Shown: piece after piece, positions 10,896 to 18,607 of the stretch
How positions within the stretch are numbered: the stretch's first letter is position 1
Layout: each line of letters opens with the position of its first letter
Source of the DNA: Streptomyces cyaneus
Lineage (GTDB): Bacteria; Actinomycetota; Actinomycetes; Streptomycetales; Streptomycetaceae
Reading direction: 5' to 3'
Length of the DNA stretch: 60,353 nucleotides
NCBI RefSeq assembly: GCF_004028635.1
Contig: NZ_RQJW01000025.1
Span: forward strand, 1-60,353
The notes under the pieces: model-generated
What the model was told of the DNA's origin: nothing
The model's input: the letters and a program-made list of their open reading frames with translations, nothing else
The model's database searches: none
Program-made: the position numbers and the translations under genes

Positions 10896-10911
10896 CCCGT
10901 CCCCCTCAGTG

Positions 10912-10940
10912 GCCCCGTTCCCGCCGGTCGGGAACGGGGC
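10912..10940 (+). terminator. Strong hairpin terminator of the inositol operon
   Basis: Arms GCCCCGTTCCC (10912-10922) and GGGAACGGGGC (10930-10940) pair perfectly over 11 bp with a 7-base loop. It starts 17 bases after the last operon stop and has no long T run, as is common in high-GC actinobacteria. It also faces the convergent gene ending at 10983. Confidence 0.8.
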
Positions 10941-10982
10941 TCGTCCGCGTGCGGGAAGCCTTGACCGCGTCTGCGGTTCTCG

Positions 10983-11453
10983 TCACCAGATTCCGCTCTG
11001 GACGTACGGGTTGACGGCCCTGAAATTGCTGTCGTAGCTGGCCCTGAACACGTAGTTCGCGTCGGACTGGGTGAGCCACCCGGACGTGTGCGCGTAGCCG
11101 GTGCCGTCCGAGAGGTAGGTGCCGTCGGCGAAGGACCAGGTCCTGCCGCCGTCCGTGCTGATGTCCAGCCAGATCCAGCCACGCGGGTCCCAGCCGGAGC
11201 CGACGAGCCGCCCCCAGCCGTACTGGTAGCCGTTGTAGTAGCCCGAGCGGAGCTCGATGCCGATGGTTCCGCGCTGGTTCGGGGCGTGGGTCACGCGATT
11301 GGTGGTGGCCATCACCTGGTCGGTGTTGATCGTTCCGGGTGCCGCGTGCGCGGGTGTGGCGAACGCCGCGACACCCAACGCGCCCAGCGATCCCGCCACC
11401 GCCGCCGACCCGGCCGACCTCAGCAGCATCCTGCGGTCCATGGAGCGACTCAT
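10983..11453 (-). CDS. Secreted Asp-box protein, Tat-type signal, unknown function
   Basis: This 156-residue exported protein has Arg7-Arg8 followed by MLLRSAGSAA and a hydrophobic stretch ending in PAHA at about residue 38, which looks like a twin-arginine signal peptide. The mature part holds one Asp-box, STDGGRTW, the beta-hairpin motif repeated in sialidases and many extracellular beta-propellers, but here it occurs once. Aromatic-rich repeats (GYYNGYQYGWG) suggest a small beta-sandwich. GAGGGGGA precedes the ATG. No enzyme family was recognised. It is divergent from another small secreted protein and shares with it the intergenic region holding two palindromes. Confidence 0.75.
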   Translation of the reverse strand: MSRSMDRRMLLRSAGSAAVAGSLGALGVAAFATPAHAAPGTINTDQVMATTNRVTHAPNQRGTIGIELRSGYYNGYQYGWGRLVGSGWDPRGWIWLDISTDGGRTWSFADGTYLSDGTGYAHTSGWLTQSDANYVFRASYDSNFRAVNPYVQSGIW

Positions 11454-11537
11454 AAGTCCCCCTCGTCTCAGAATTAAAGGCGTTGATCTACAAACAGCGA
11501 CGTGGCCAGACCCTAGCCGGGGAGCGGGCGTTGAACT

Positions 11538-11604
11538 CCTGACACATGTCAGGGCAACCCCTGTACGGAATGCATGGCTCGGGCTCCCCCTGACATCCGT
11601 CAGG
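11538..11604. promoter_or_regulatory. Two copies of a CCTGACA / TGTCAGG palindrome
   Basis: Site one is CCTGACACATGTCAGG (11538-11553), with 7-bp arms and a 2-base spacer. Site two is CCTGACATCCGTCAGG (11589-11604), with 6-bp arms and a 4-base spacer. Their centres are 51 bp apart, close to five helical turns, and they lie between two divergent secreted-protein genes. A third, better copy is at 16326-16347 upstream of another small secreted protein. The repetition and spacing suggest a dimeric regulator; its identity is unknown. Confidence 0.6.
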
Positions 11605-11674
11605 ACTGTGCCTGCCCGCGCTCTCCTAGCCTTTCGTGGACGATGCCCCCGTCATCCCAGCCGCGAGGAGCACC

Positions 11675-12169
11675 ATGCATCTGCGCAACCGAACGGTCGG
11701 CACGCTCGCTGTGGCCGCCTCGCTGATCGGTCTCGTCGGACTCGCACCGCCGGCATCTGCCTCGGAGACATCGCAGGGCAAATACTGCACCGTGGTGGTG
11801 GAACGCGTGAAGCCCGGCGAAAAGGCCTCCCGGGTGAAGAGCCGGACCTGTTCCGACGGCAAGTCCACCGCGACGAGAAGAAGCGCCGGGACTCTGCTCA
11901 TGACCTGGTACCAGCACGCCCGGTTCGGCGGCGACATGACCCATGTGTACGGGGACTACGGCCCATGCGACGGGTCGGGCTACCTTCTCGACACCGGCCT
12001 GTCGCGCTACATGATCTCGTCATTCGAGACGTACAACAACTGCGACGGGCAGCAGGCCGTCCTCAACGACGGCCGGACCACCTTCTACTACTACGGCTCC
12101 GCCACGCCGTATGTGGGCGACCGGGCGAACGACGACATCGCCTACTTCAAGGTCTGGGACGCCCTTTAG
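11675..12169 (+). CDS. Small secreted protein, beta/gamma-crystallin or I36-inhibitor-like
   Basis: This 164-residue protein has a Sec-type signal peptide (hydrophobic core LAVAASLIGLVGLA, cleavage near PASASE). The mature part has four cysteines in pairs (YCTV, RTCSD, GPCDG, NNCDG) and Tyr/Gly-rich segments such as FGGDMTHVYGDYG and ISSFETYNNC, which resemble beta/gamma-crystallin folds used in Streptomyces protease inhibitors (family I36) and toxin-like proteins. The ATG at 11675 has GAGGAG 5 bases upstream; an earlier ATG at 11636 would add a tail ahead of the signal peptide. Inhibitor activity is only an inference from the fold. The two upstream palindromes probably control it. Confidence 0.7.
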   Translation: MHLRNRTVGTLAVAASLIGLVGLAPPASASETSQGKYCTVVVERVKPGEKASRVKSRTCSDGKSTATRRSAGTLLMTWYQHARFGGDMTHVYGDYGPCDGSGYLLDTGLSRYMISSFETYNNCDGQQAVLNDGRTTFYYYGSATPYVGDRANDDIAYFKVWDAL

Positions 12170-12245
12170 GGCCAATGCCGTCTCTATCTGGGTCGTCAAC
12201 AACCATTCCCCCCCCCGCAGGAAGGCCCGTACACCGGCCTCACAC

Positions 12246-12277
12246 CGATCGACTCGATCGACTCGGTCAACTCGACC
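12246..12277 (+). repeat. Short 9-bp tandem repeat
   Basis: Three and a half copies of a 9-base unit (CGATCGACT, CGATCGACT, CGGTCAACT, CGACC) lie 20 bases before the serine hydrolase start, in the 128-base gap between two secreted-protein genes. They could be leader-RNA structure or simple slippage; no function is evident. Confidence 0.5.
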
Positions 12278-12297
12278 AATCTCAGGGAGCACTACCT

Positions 12298-13458
12298 GTG
12301 AAGCTCCGTCTTCTCGCTGCCGCCGCCGCGCTGCTGCTGATCGGCGGCGCGGCCGGCTCCGCCGCCGCCGACACCTCGGCCGGGCAGCCCGTGCAGCCCG
12401 GTGCCGCGTCCGTCGAGGTGCCCGCCGGCGTCAGCGCCGGGGTCGCCGTCTTCGACCGGCAGACCGGTACCTTCACCGAGCAGCTCAACTCGAGCACACG
12501 CTTCCGCTCCGCCTCGGTCGTCAAGCTGCTGCTGGCGCTGGACTATCTGTGGAACCGGGGCCCCGACTACACCGTGCCCGCAACCGACCGGGCATGGCTG
12601 GAGCCGATGCTGCGCAGCAGCAACGACGACGCGGCCAACAACTACTGGTCGGACAACGGCGGTACGGCGATCATCACCCGCATGGTGAGCCGTCTCGGCC
12701 TCAAGGACACGGCACCACCGCCCACCGGGTACGAGGGCTACTGGGGCTACACCGCGCTCTCCGCCCGCGACACGGTGACGATCTACCGCTACCTCCTGGA
12801 CTCGGCGCCCGCCCCCCTGCGCGACTTCGTGATGGGGAACCTGCGCCAGTCCACCCGCTGCGCCTCGGACAAATTCGACCAGCACTTCGGCGTCGCCGGG
12901 GCGTTCGAGAAACCGTGGGCGGTGAAGCAGGGCTGGGCGGGATCCTCGTACGAGAAGGGCACCTGCGGCCCGCCGCGCACCGCTACCGCGACGGACATGG
13001 CGAGCCCGGCGGGCCCGGCTCCGGCCGCCGCCGCGGACGTGGACCTGACCCGGCCGGCGCTGCACAGCACGGGCACCGTCGGCGCCGGTGACCGCTCCAT
13101 CGTGGCCGTGTTCACGCTGCATCCCGTCGGCACGTCGTACGGGAAGGCGTACACGAACATCGGCCGGCTGACCCGCTCCCTGAACGTCCCCGGAGCCGTG
13201 CGGCCCACGGGATGGTGGTACGGCACGTGGAGCGACCATGTGAACGTCCGCCCCAACCCCAGCACGGGCAACTCACCCATCACCCAACTCCCCGCAGGCG
13301 TCGAGGTGTTGGTGGGCTGCCAGGCCAGGGGCGAGGAGGTCGACGTACCGCCCTACACCAACGAATGGTGGGCCTACCTCCCCCAGTACAACGGCTGGAT
13401 CTCCAACATCTACATCAACTCGCCCGACAACAAGATGCCGGACGTCAAGGACTGCTGA
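12298..13458 (+). CDS. Secreted serine hydrolase (class A beta-lactamase fold) with C-terminal SH3-like region
   Basis: This 386-residue exported protein has a signal peptide ending near AAAD (residue 25). The beta-lactamase/D-Ala-peptidase fold shows Ser73-x-x-Lys76, a second motif SSNDDAAN at 107-114 in the SDN position, and a likely third motif around AVKQGWAG in place of KTG. The last 70 residues (NVRPNPSTG to WISNIYI) resemble a bacterial SH3-type wall-binding domain, ending with two cysteines. It may act on peptidoglycan stem peptides or as a beta-lactamase-like protein. The GTG at 12298 follows AGGGAG and puts the signal peptide at the N terminus; much longer upstream frames are not credible. 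Confidence 0.82.
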   Translation: MKLRLLAAAAALLLIGGAAGSAAADTSAGQPVQPGAASVEVPAGVSAGVAVFDRQTGTFTEQLNSSTRFRSASVVKLLLALDYLWNRGPDYTVPATDRAWLEPMLRSSNDDAANNYWSDNGGTAIITRMVSRLGLKDTAPPPTGYEGYWGYTALSARDTVTIYRYLLDSAPAPLRDFVMGNLRQSTRCASDKFDQHFGVAGAFEKPWAVKQGWAGSSYEKGTCGPPRTATATDMASPAGPAPAAAADVDLTRPALHSTGTVGAGDRSIVAVFTLHPVGTSYGKAYTNIGRLTRSLNVPGAVRPTGWWYGTWSDHVNVRPNPSTGNSPITQLPAGVEVLVGCQARGEEVDVPPYTNEWWAYLPQYNGWISNIYINSPDNKMPDVKDC

Positions 13459-13485
13459 ACAGCCTTGAGCGACAGCTCCGCCACC

Positions 13486-15042
13486 TCACCGCTCGTAGGC
13501 GGCGAGGTAGCGGAGCACTTTGTCGACGTGGGGCCGCACCCGTTCGGGGACGCCGCCCTCCGTGATGACCGTGCGGTCGCTCGTGCGGTAGCCGGCCGCC
13601 ATCAGCGCGGGAAGATCCTCCGCGGGCATGTCGGCCTTCTTGAACTGCTGGTCGAGCCAGCACACGTACAGCGACATCGTGGAGATCGCGTCCGGTGGCG
13701 ACCGGTAGTCCTTGTCCCCGTCGCCGTCGCCGTCGACCGCCCAGGCCCGGAACACCGACGGCGTCCACATGGCGATGCCGTACTCCTCGCTCGCCGGGCG
13801 GGCCGCGTTCACGTCGAACCCGCTCTCCGCCTTGAGCATGGCGGCGAGAAACGCGGGCGTGACCTCCGCGTCGGTGCAGCGGTGGGCGGCCTTCACGATG
13901 ACCGGCCGCAGTGCTTCGGGTACGTCGGAGTCCTCCGGGATCTCCCCGGCGGCCGGGCTGTGCGCGCCGGTGACGACGGCTGGTGTGCCGCGCCTCTGGT
14001 CGTCCTCGTCGTCCGCTCCGCCTCCGCCGCCCCCGCCTCCCCCGAGCAGCGCGACCCCGGCGATGGCGGCGGCCGACACCGCGGCGAGCGCCACGGCGGC
14101 GACCGGCAGCAGCCGGCGTCGGCCACGCGGGCTTGCCAGTTGCTCGATCCGGGCGGAGAGGCTCGCGGCGGTGTGGCGCAGGCGGCCCGCGTGGTCGGGT
14201 GCCAGACAGTCGCCGATGAGTCGGCGCCAGTTCTCGTCGAGTCCGGCGTCCAGACGCAGGGGCGCGGTGCCGCGGGCGTAGGCCTGCGCGGCGAGCGAGC
14301 GGGCGCGCGCGGTGGCGCCGGGGAACGGGTGCAGGCCGCCGGTGAGCACCTGGTGGGCCAGGACGCCGAAGGCCCAGATGTCGGCGGTCGGCCGCACCAA
14401 TGTCCCGTCCGCCCCGGTGCGCTGGGACCACCACTCGGGCGGTACGTGGTCGAGCGTGCCGAGCGGCGGCACGTAGGCGTGGGTGCCCTCGAGTTCGGTG
14501 GCCAGGCCGAAGTCGGCGAGCCAGACCGCTCCGTCCGGGCCCAGCAGCACGTTGGCGGGTTTGAGGTCGCCGTGCACCCAACCGGCGCCGTGCATATGGG
14601 CGAGCCCGGCGGCGACGCCGCGCAGGACCTGCACGGCGTCCGGGATCGGGCCGCCCGTCCCGGCGGCGTCCAGCACCTGACGCAGACTGGCCTCGGCACG
14701 GTCCATGACGAGCGCGATCGCCCCGTCCAGCGCGGGCAGATCCGGCGCGTCCACGGTGCATACGGCATGCGTCCGTACGAGGTGCGGGTGGTCCGCTTCG
14801 GCACTGAACCGCACCTCGCGCGCGACCAGTTCACCGAGTGCGGCACGCTGACCGGGCGCCAGGGCACCGGTAGGCAGCACCTTCACCGCCGCGATCGTGC
14901 CGTCCGCGACCGCGCGGGCCTCGTACACGGTCCCCCAGCCGCCCGACCCGATGACGGAGTCCAACTCCCAGCCGTCGATCCGGAAGCCCGCCGGCAGCCG
15001 CGGCATCTCGAGGGCGCCCTCCTCGGCGCCTGACGTGCTCAC
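13486..15042 (-). CDS. Membrane Ser/Thr protein kinase fused to an extracellular lytic-transglycosylase domain
   Basis: This 518-residue fusion has a Hanks-type kinase at about 25-300: Gly loop IGSGGWG 31-37, Lys54, HGDLKPAN with Asp160 (HGD instead of HRD), DFG 177-179 and PPE 201-203 in place of APE, so catalysis looks possible. Residues 311-334 are a transmembrane helix followed by ten glycines. The outside part (about 375-518) resembles a lytic transglycosylase: MLKAESGFD gives the candidate catalytic Glu406, then YGIAMWTPSVFRAW and a DGDGDGD calcium-like loop. The start GTG at 15042 overlaps the stop of the FHA gene. The protein could couple a cytoplasmic phosphorylation signal to local wall cleavage or sensing. 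A lectin-like, inactive muramidase role is an alternative. Confidence 0.82.
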   Translation of the reverse strand: MSTSGAEEGALEMPRLPAGFRIDGWELDSVIGSGGWGTVYEARAVADGTIAAVKVLPTGALAPGQRAALGELVAREVRFSAEADHPHLVRTHAVCTVDAPDLPALDGAIALVMDRAEASLRQVLDAAGTGGPIPDAVQVLRGVAAGLAHMHGAGWVHGDLKPANVLLGPDGAVWLADFGLATELEGTHAYVPPLGTLDHVPPEWWSQRTGADGTLVRPTADIWAFGVLAHQVLTGGLHPFPGATARARSLAAQAYARGTAPLRLDAGLDENWRRLIGDCLAPDHAGRLRHTAASLSARIEQLASPRGRRRLLPVAAVALAAVSAAAIAGVALLGGGGGGGGGADDEDDQRRGTPAVVTGAHSPAAGEIPEDSDVPEALRPVIVKAAHRCTDAEVTPAFLAAMLKAESGFDVNAARPASEEYGIAMWTPSVFRAWAVDGDGDGDKDYRSPPDAISTMSLYVCWLDQQFKKADMPAEDLPALMAAGYRTSDRTVITEGGVPERVRPHVDKVLRYLAAYER

Positions 15043-15833
15043 GCGCCGCTCGTCTGCGGGACGGTCCCTCTGCGGGACGGCAGCAGGGCGAGATGCTCCT
15101 CGCGCACCAGGCCGAAGCGCAGGGCGAGGGACGCCAGTCGGGCGCGTTTGGCACCCGTGCGAGCGTTGCCGTCCGCTCCGGGCTCGTCGCCGACGTCCAG
15201 ACGCAGCTTGGCGAAGGCCAGATAGTCGATGTGGTAGTTCACCGCGGAGCGGGTCAGACCGCGACAGCTCTCCAGCGGGCGGAGCCTCTCCGCGATGTCC
15301 CCGGCGCCCGGCAGCGTGCCGTCCGAGGGGTCGCGCAGCCGCGGTTCGCACAGGGCCACCAGCACCAGGAAGTACTTCGCCGTCGCATCGAGCGCGTAGG
15401 GATGCACGGTCAACTCCCCTGCGCCGGGCGAGGACCGCTCGTCCAGATAGGCGTGCTGCGGGGCGAACACCTTGAAGTCGACGGTCCCGGACAGCGCGGG
15501 CAGGACGACTCGGGAGAACTCGAAGGGCACCGGCGCTCCGAGCCGACCGGGCGCGACGGTGATGTACTCGCCGGCACCCTCCAGGTTCTCGACCGCGTAC
15601 GCGGTGTCACGGCTGAAGTTCGACAGCCGCCAGTAGTCCTCGGCCGCCTCCAGCCGCCCCGCCCGCCGGGAGATCCCTGGATCGGGCAGAACGATGGAGA
15701 CGTCCCGGCCGCCGGGCACTCCGCGTCCGAAGTCGGCCACGTCGCCCGGTCCCATATGCAGCAACTCGGGCCCGCCTGCGTCGACTTCGCCCGGCCGTGA
15801 CGGGCCGGGCGGCTGCACAATGATCGTTTCCAT
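15039..15833 (-). CDS. FHA-domain protein, partner of the downstream kinase
   Basis: This 264-residue cytoplasmic protein has a forkhead-associated phosphothreonine-binding fold at about residues 24-105, with the core GISRRAGRL (Ser55, Arg56) and WRLSNFS (Asn72) that line the phosphopeptide site. The C-terminal half, with RSAVNYHIDYLAFAKLRL, is helical and may be a small winged-helix or dimerisation module. Its stop overlaps the kinase start by 4 bases (GTGA), so the two are made together, and the kinase is the obvious candidate to phosphorylate or be bound by it. Its own target is unknown. Confidence 0.75.
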   Translation of the reverse strand: METIIVQPPGPSRPGEVDAGGPELLHMGPGDVADFGRGVPGGRDVSIVLPDPGISRRAGRLEAAEDYWRLSNFSRDTAYAVENLEGAGEYITVAPGRLGAPVPFEFSRVVLPALSGTVDFKVFAPQHAYLDERSSPGAGELTVHPYALDATAKYFLVLVALCEPRLRDPSDGTLPGAGDIAERLRPLESCRGLTRSAVNYHIDYLAFAKLRLDVGDEPGADGNARTGAKRARLASLALRFGLVREEHLALLPSRRGTVPQTSGA

Positions 15834-16170
15834 ACCGACTTTCCCCCGATGTGGTCACCTGGATCGCAGAGGCGATTCCGGTTGCCGCCGGCCCGGCGTC
15901 TCCGCACGGGTGAGGCGTGTCTCCTGGTCACAGTCGCCGCTCCGCAACCTCGCCCGTCCCAGCCGTGAAGGCGTCGATGGATCGTTCGCCACGAGGTGCC
16001 GGCTTGTGGTCAAAAGCCGCACAGGTGACATCGTTATCCTTGCCCGGCACCGCATGCGGGCCGATTCCAGGGGTGAGAGCGCGAAGCACGTCCACTAGGA
16101 CGATCGGCCGATCATCGCGGTTCCCGGCGCGTGAGCCACTCTCGCACCATCATCGCGGATGACGGCTGAG

Positions 16171-16201
16171 ACCAACACGGCCGCGTCTGCGCGGCGTTGG
16201 T
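16171..16201 (+). other. Bulged hairpin in the 15834-16511 intergenic region
   Basis: The 678 bases between the FHA gene and the next secreted protein hold no convincing intact gene. ACCAAC (16171-16176) plus GCCGCG (16180-16185) pair with CGCGGC (16190-16195) plus GTTGGT (16196-16201), leaving a 3-base bulge and a TCTG loop. It looks like a terminator or an insertion-sequence end rather than a coding element. The rest of the gap holds the transposase relic and palindrome listed next. Confidence 0.45.
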
Positions 16202-16249
16202 GTCGCCGCGAGCCGCGTAGAGCAAGTTCCACCTGAGCGCCGAAGAGCG

Positions 16250-16320
16250 CTACAGCAAGCGCATACCGTCGAGCGGGCGATCGACAGGCTCAAGCGGTGG
16301 CTCTGTCGTTTTGGACTCGG
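16250..16320 (+). pseudogene. Relic of an IS5-type transposase C terminus
   Basis: Reading the frame that contains 16259-16261, the DNA encodes QQAHTVERAIDRLKRWLC. The VERAIxRLKxW pattern is the well-known segment around the last acidic catalytic residue of IS5/IS1182-like DDE transposases. No start, no upstream catalytic residues and no downstream continuation are visible, so only about 20 codons survive. The hairpin at 16171 may belong to the same remnant. The match is short, so chance resemblance remains possible. Confidence 0.35.
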
Positions 16321-16325
16321 CGCGG

Positions 16326-16347
16326 GTCCCTGACATCTGTCAGGGAC
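16326..16347. promoter_or_regulatory. Third CCTGACA / TGTCAGG palindrome, with 10-bp arms
   Basis: Arms GTCCCTGACA (16326-16335) and TGTCAGGGAC (16338-16347) are perfectly inverted with a 2-base spacer. The core equals the two sites at 11538 and 11589. It lies 165 bases before the start of the next secreted-protein gene, so it is either a distal operator or close to the promoter of a long leader. Confidence 0.6.
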
Positions 16348-16511
16348 CGTTGGGTCCGGCGGCCCTCTAAGTTGCGGTGCGCACCACCTCTCCGAGTCCG
16401 CAACAGCCCGACTCGCAGAGGGTCTCTCCTCACGCAGCCCCGTCGGCGCCACGACCGGCATCCGCCCGTCCTCACTCCCACCGCTCGACACCCGCAGGAG
16501 TAACCGAACCC

Positions 16512-16934
16512 ATGCGCACCAAGCGATCCCTTCTCGGCGTGATCGGCACCATGACCCTGGTGCTGGGCCTCGTCTGCGCCTCCGGCTCGGCCCAGGCGGC
16601 GTCCTCCACCACGTCCGCCGTCTCTCCGACGATCTCACCAGCCGCCCCCTCGCAACTGGTGCCCTCCGGCGACCACATCACCTGTGACACGGGGAACTTC
16701 TGCGCCGGCGTCTGGGACCCCACGGTCAACCAGTGGCGGGTCTTCTTCCTGTACCACTGCAACCGCTACTACCTGTCGAACTGGCACGGCACGGGCGAAG
16801 TCATGAACAGCCAGACCGACAACGCCCAGGCGACGCTCTACGGTCAGAACGGCAACGTGATCCAGACCTTCCCGGTCAGCACCGACGCACCCGACGTGGA
16901 CTGGGAGCCGGTCTGGTCGATCCGCAACTGCTGA
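16512..16934 (+). CDS. Small secreted protein, I36-inhibitor/crystallin-like
   Basis: This 140-residue protein has a signal peptide (KR at 4-5, hydrophobic core to about residue 28, cleavage near SAQAA). The mature part begins with a Ser/Thr/Pro linker, then a domain with four cysteines (ITCDTG, NFCAG, YHCNRYY, IRNC at the end) and the motif NFCAGVWDPTVNQW, typical of Streptomyces peptidase-inhibitor I36-like proteins. CAGGAG lies upstream of the ATG. It is followed after 32 bases by a second protein of the same class, so the pair is probably a tandem of related extracellular inhibitors or stress proteins. Function is inferred from fold only. Confidence 0.72.
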   Translation: MRTKRSLLGVIGTMTLVLGLVCASGSAQAASSTTSAVSPTISPAAPSQLVPSGDHITCDTGNFCAGVWDPTVNQWRVFFLYHCNRYYLSNWHGTGEVMNSQTDNAQATLYGQNGNVIQTFPVSTDAPDVDWEPVWSIRNC

Positions 16935-16966
16935 CCCGCTCGCGTCACTACAAGGAGGTACTTGCG

Positions 16967-17362
16967 ATTTTCGGCAAATGGGCGAGGATGGCTGTCTCGG
17001 CCGTCGCGGTAGCGGGGTCACTCATAGCCGTTACCGCCGGGCCCGCGTCTGCGACTCGCAACGATTACGGGTGCCCGTACGGAGCCGTGTGCATCTACAA
17101 CACCGCCAACCCGAACTCGGGTATCCAAAACGGCGGCATCTACTGGGCCTATGGCCCGCACAACCTCAGCAACCAGTTCGGCGACCACTACGTGATGAAC
17201 AACCAGTACGACGACGCCTGGGTGGAGCTCTGCACCGGCTACAACGGCACCGGCAGAGGCACGTCCATCATCTCTGCGGGGTGGGGGTTCGTCGAAAATC
17301 TGAGCCCGATCAATTCCATTGTGTTGGGCACCGGCAACAACTACCCCTGCTCCCCTCCGTGA
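16967..17362 (+). CDS. Small secreted I36-like protein, probable ATT start codon
   Basis: This 131-residue protein has a signal peptide ending near PASATRND and a domain containing YGCPYGAVCIYN, YGPHNLSNQFGDHYV and a final NNYPCSPP, again of the I36/crystallin-like type. A near-perfect ribosome site AAGGAGGT is at 16952-16959. The only codon at proper spacing (7 bases) that gives a normal basic signal-peptide N terminus is ATT at 16967 (IFGKWARMAVSAVAV). The first ATG, at 16988, is 28 bases from that site and would remove the positive charges ahead of the hydrophobic core. ATT initiation is rare; a sequence error in this codon is the main alternative. Confidence 0.7.
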   Translation: MFGKWARMAVSAVAVAGSLIAVTAGPASATRNDYGCPYGAVCIYNTANPNSGIQNGGIYWAYGPHNLSNQFGDHYVMNNQYDDAWVELCTGYNGTGRGTSIISAGWGFVENLSPINSIVLGTGNNYPCSPP

Positions 17363-17484
17363 TCCGCAAGTAGCCTGCGCAGGTCGAGCAGGTGTGTTCG
17401 GGTGCGGGCCGGGTCTGGATCACGGCCCGCACCAGGGATCCTTCTACTGTGTGCGCAGCGAGCAAAGCCCGGTCACGAGGAACC

Positions 17485-18546
17485 ATGTCCGACAGCCCCG
17501 CCCCGGCGCGGTCGCCGGGGACCAGCCGCAGCACTTCGGCGACCATCCCGCCGAACATCCTGCGCTGCCTCACCCCGGTCACCGACGGGTACGGAGTCGA
17601 TCTCCGGCCCGAGCTGGCCCGGGTCGGGCTGGACGAGGCGATGATGCGCTCGGCGGCGCTGCGAGTTTCCTACCGCCAGGGCAGTGCCGTCATCCGCCGT
17701 GCGCTGGAGCTCACCGGTGACGCTCACCTGGGCCTGCGGGTGGGTGCCGCACAGCATCTGACCTCCTGGGGTCTCCTGGGGTTCGCCCAGATGGCCGCCG
17801 AGACGCTGCGGGAGGCCATCGAGACGGGCGTGCGCTTCCAGAACCTGTCCGGGGCGATGGTGGTCTGGTCGGCGGGGCAGGAGGAAGCCGGCTATGTACT
17901 GCGGGCCGAACTGCCCGATCCCGCCCTCGATCCGGCGGTCGCTGTCTTCCTGGCCGAGGAGGCGTTCGCCAGCGTCGTCACCCTCACGCGGCTGAGTTCC
18001 GGGGCGGAATTCGCCCCGCAGAGCGTCGAGTTCGCCTTCCCCGCCCCACGCGACATCGGGCCGTTCACCGACCTGTTCCGCTGCCCGGTCCGGTTCGGCG
18101 CCACGGGGAACCGCTTGGTGTTCCCCACGGTATGGGCCGGGCGGCCGATGCCCGGCCGAGACCGGGTCACCTACACCGCCGTCGTGGAGCTCCTGGAGGA
18201 GCAGGTGGCGTCGAGGCGCGATCAGCAGGATCTGCTGGAGGTGTTGGAGATTTCGATCGCGCAGAGCCTGCCCGACGTGCCGTCCTTCGTCGAGCAGGCC
18301 CGACGGCACGCTTCCAGCGAGCGCACGCTGCGCCGTCGGCTGGCCGAGTGCGGCACGACGTACGAGGCGGTCGTCGACGGGGTGCGCCGCGAGCGGGTCG
18401 AGCAGCTGATGCGCCGACCCGAGCCGACCCTGCGGGACATCGCCCGGCAGGCGGGTTTCTCCGACGTGCGAGCACTGCGGCGAGCGGTGCACCGCTGGCA
18501 CGGGGTGACCCCGGCCCAGCTGCGCGGGGAGGCCGGGGAGCAGTAG
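17485..18546 (+). CDS. AraC-family transcriptional regulator (arabinose-binding-domain type)
   Basis: This 353-residue regulator has an N-terminal sensory domain of the OruR/ArgR-like class (about 60-240; GDAHLGLRVG, SWGLLGFAQM) and a C-terminal AraC double helix-turn-helix (about 270-350; SERTLRRRLAECGTTY, TLRDIARQAGFSDVRALRRAV). ACGAGG precedes the ATG at 17485. It converges on the monooxygenase/SDR/aldehyde dehydrogenase operon, 61 bases apart, and is the natural candidate to activate it in response to the substrate, as in long-chain ketone or alcohol oxidation clusters. No operator could be assigned. Confidence 0.85.
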   Translation: MSDSPAPARSPGTSRSTSATIPPNILRCLTPVTDGYGVDLRPELARVGLDEAMMRSAALRVSYRQGSAVIRRALELTGDAHLGLRVGAAQHLTSWGLLGFAQMAAETLREAIETGVRFQNLSGAMVVWSAGQEEAGYVLRAELPDPALDPAVAVFLAEEAFASVVTLTRLSSGAEFAPQSVEFAFPAPRDIGPFTDLFRCPVRFGATGNRLVFPTVWAGRPMPGRDRVTYTAVVELLEEQVASRRDQQDLLEVLEISIAQSLPDVPSFVEQARRHASSERTLRRRLAECGTTYEAVVDGVRRERVEQLMRRPEPTLRDIARQAGFSDVRALRRAVHRWHGVTPAQLRGEAGEQ

Positions 18547-18607
18547 CGGGAGTGCCCACGCGTCACCGGGCCGTAGGGCCACCGAGACCGGCCACCGGGC
18601 CGCCGCG

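Noticed and set aside
12246..12277. Operator for the serine hydrolase
   Set aside because: The 9-bp repeats are direct, imperfect and next to the ribosome site; simple slippage explains them as well.
13445..14761. A 438-codon minus-strand frame inside the kinase region
   Set aside because: It is Arg/Ala-rich and shares its strand with the kinase in a different frame; the kinase frame has all motifs in order.
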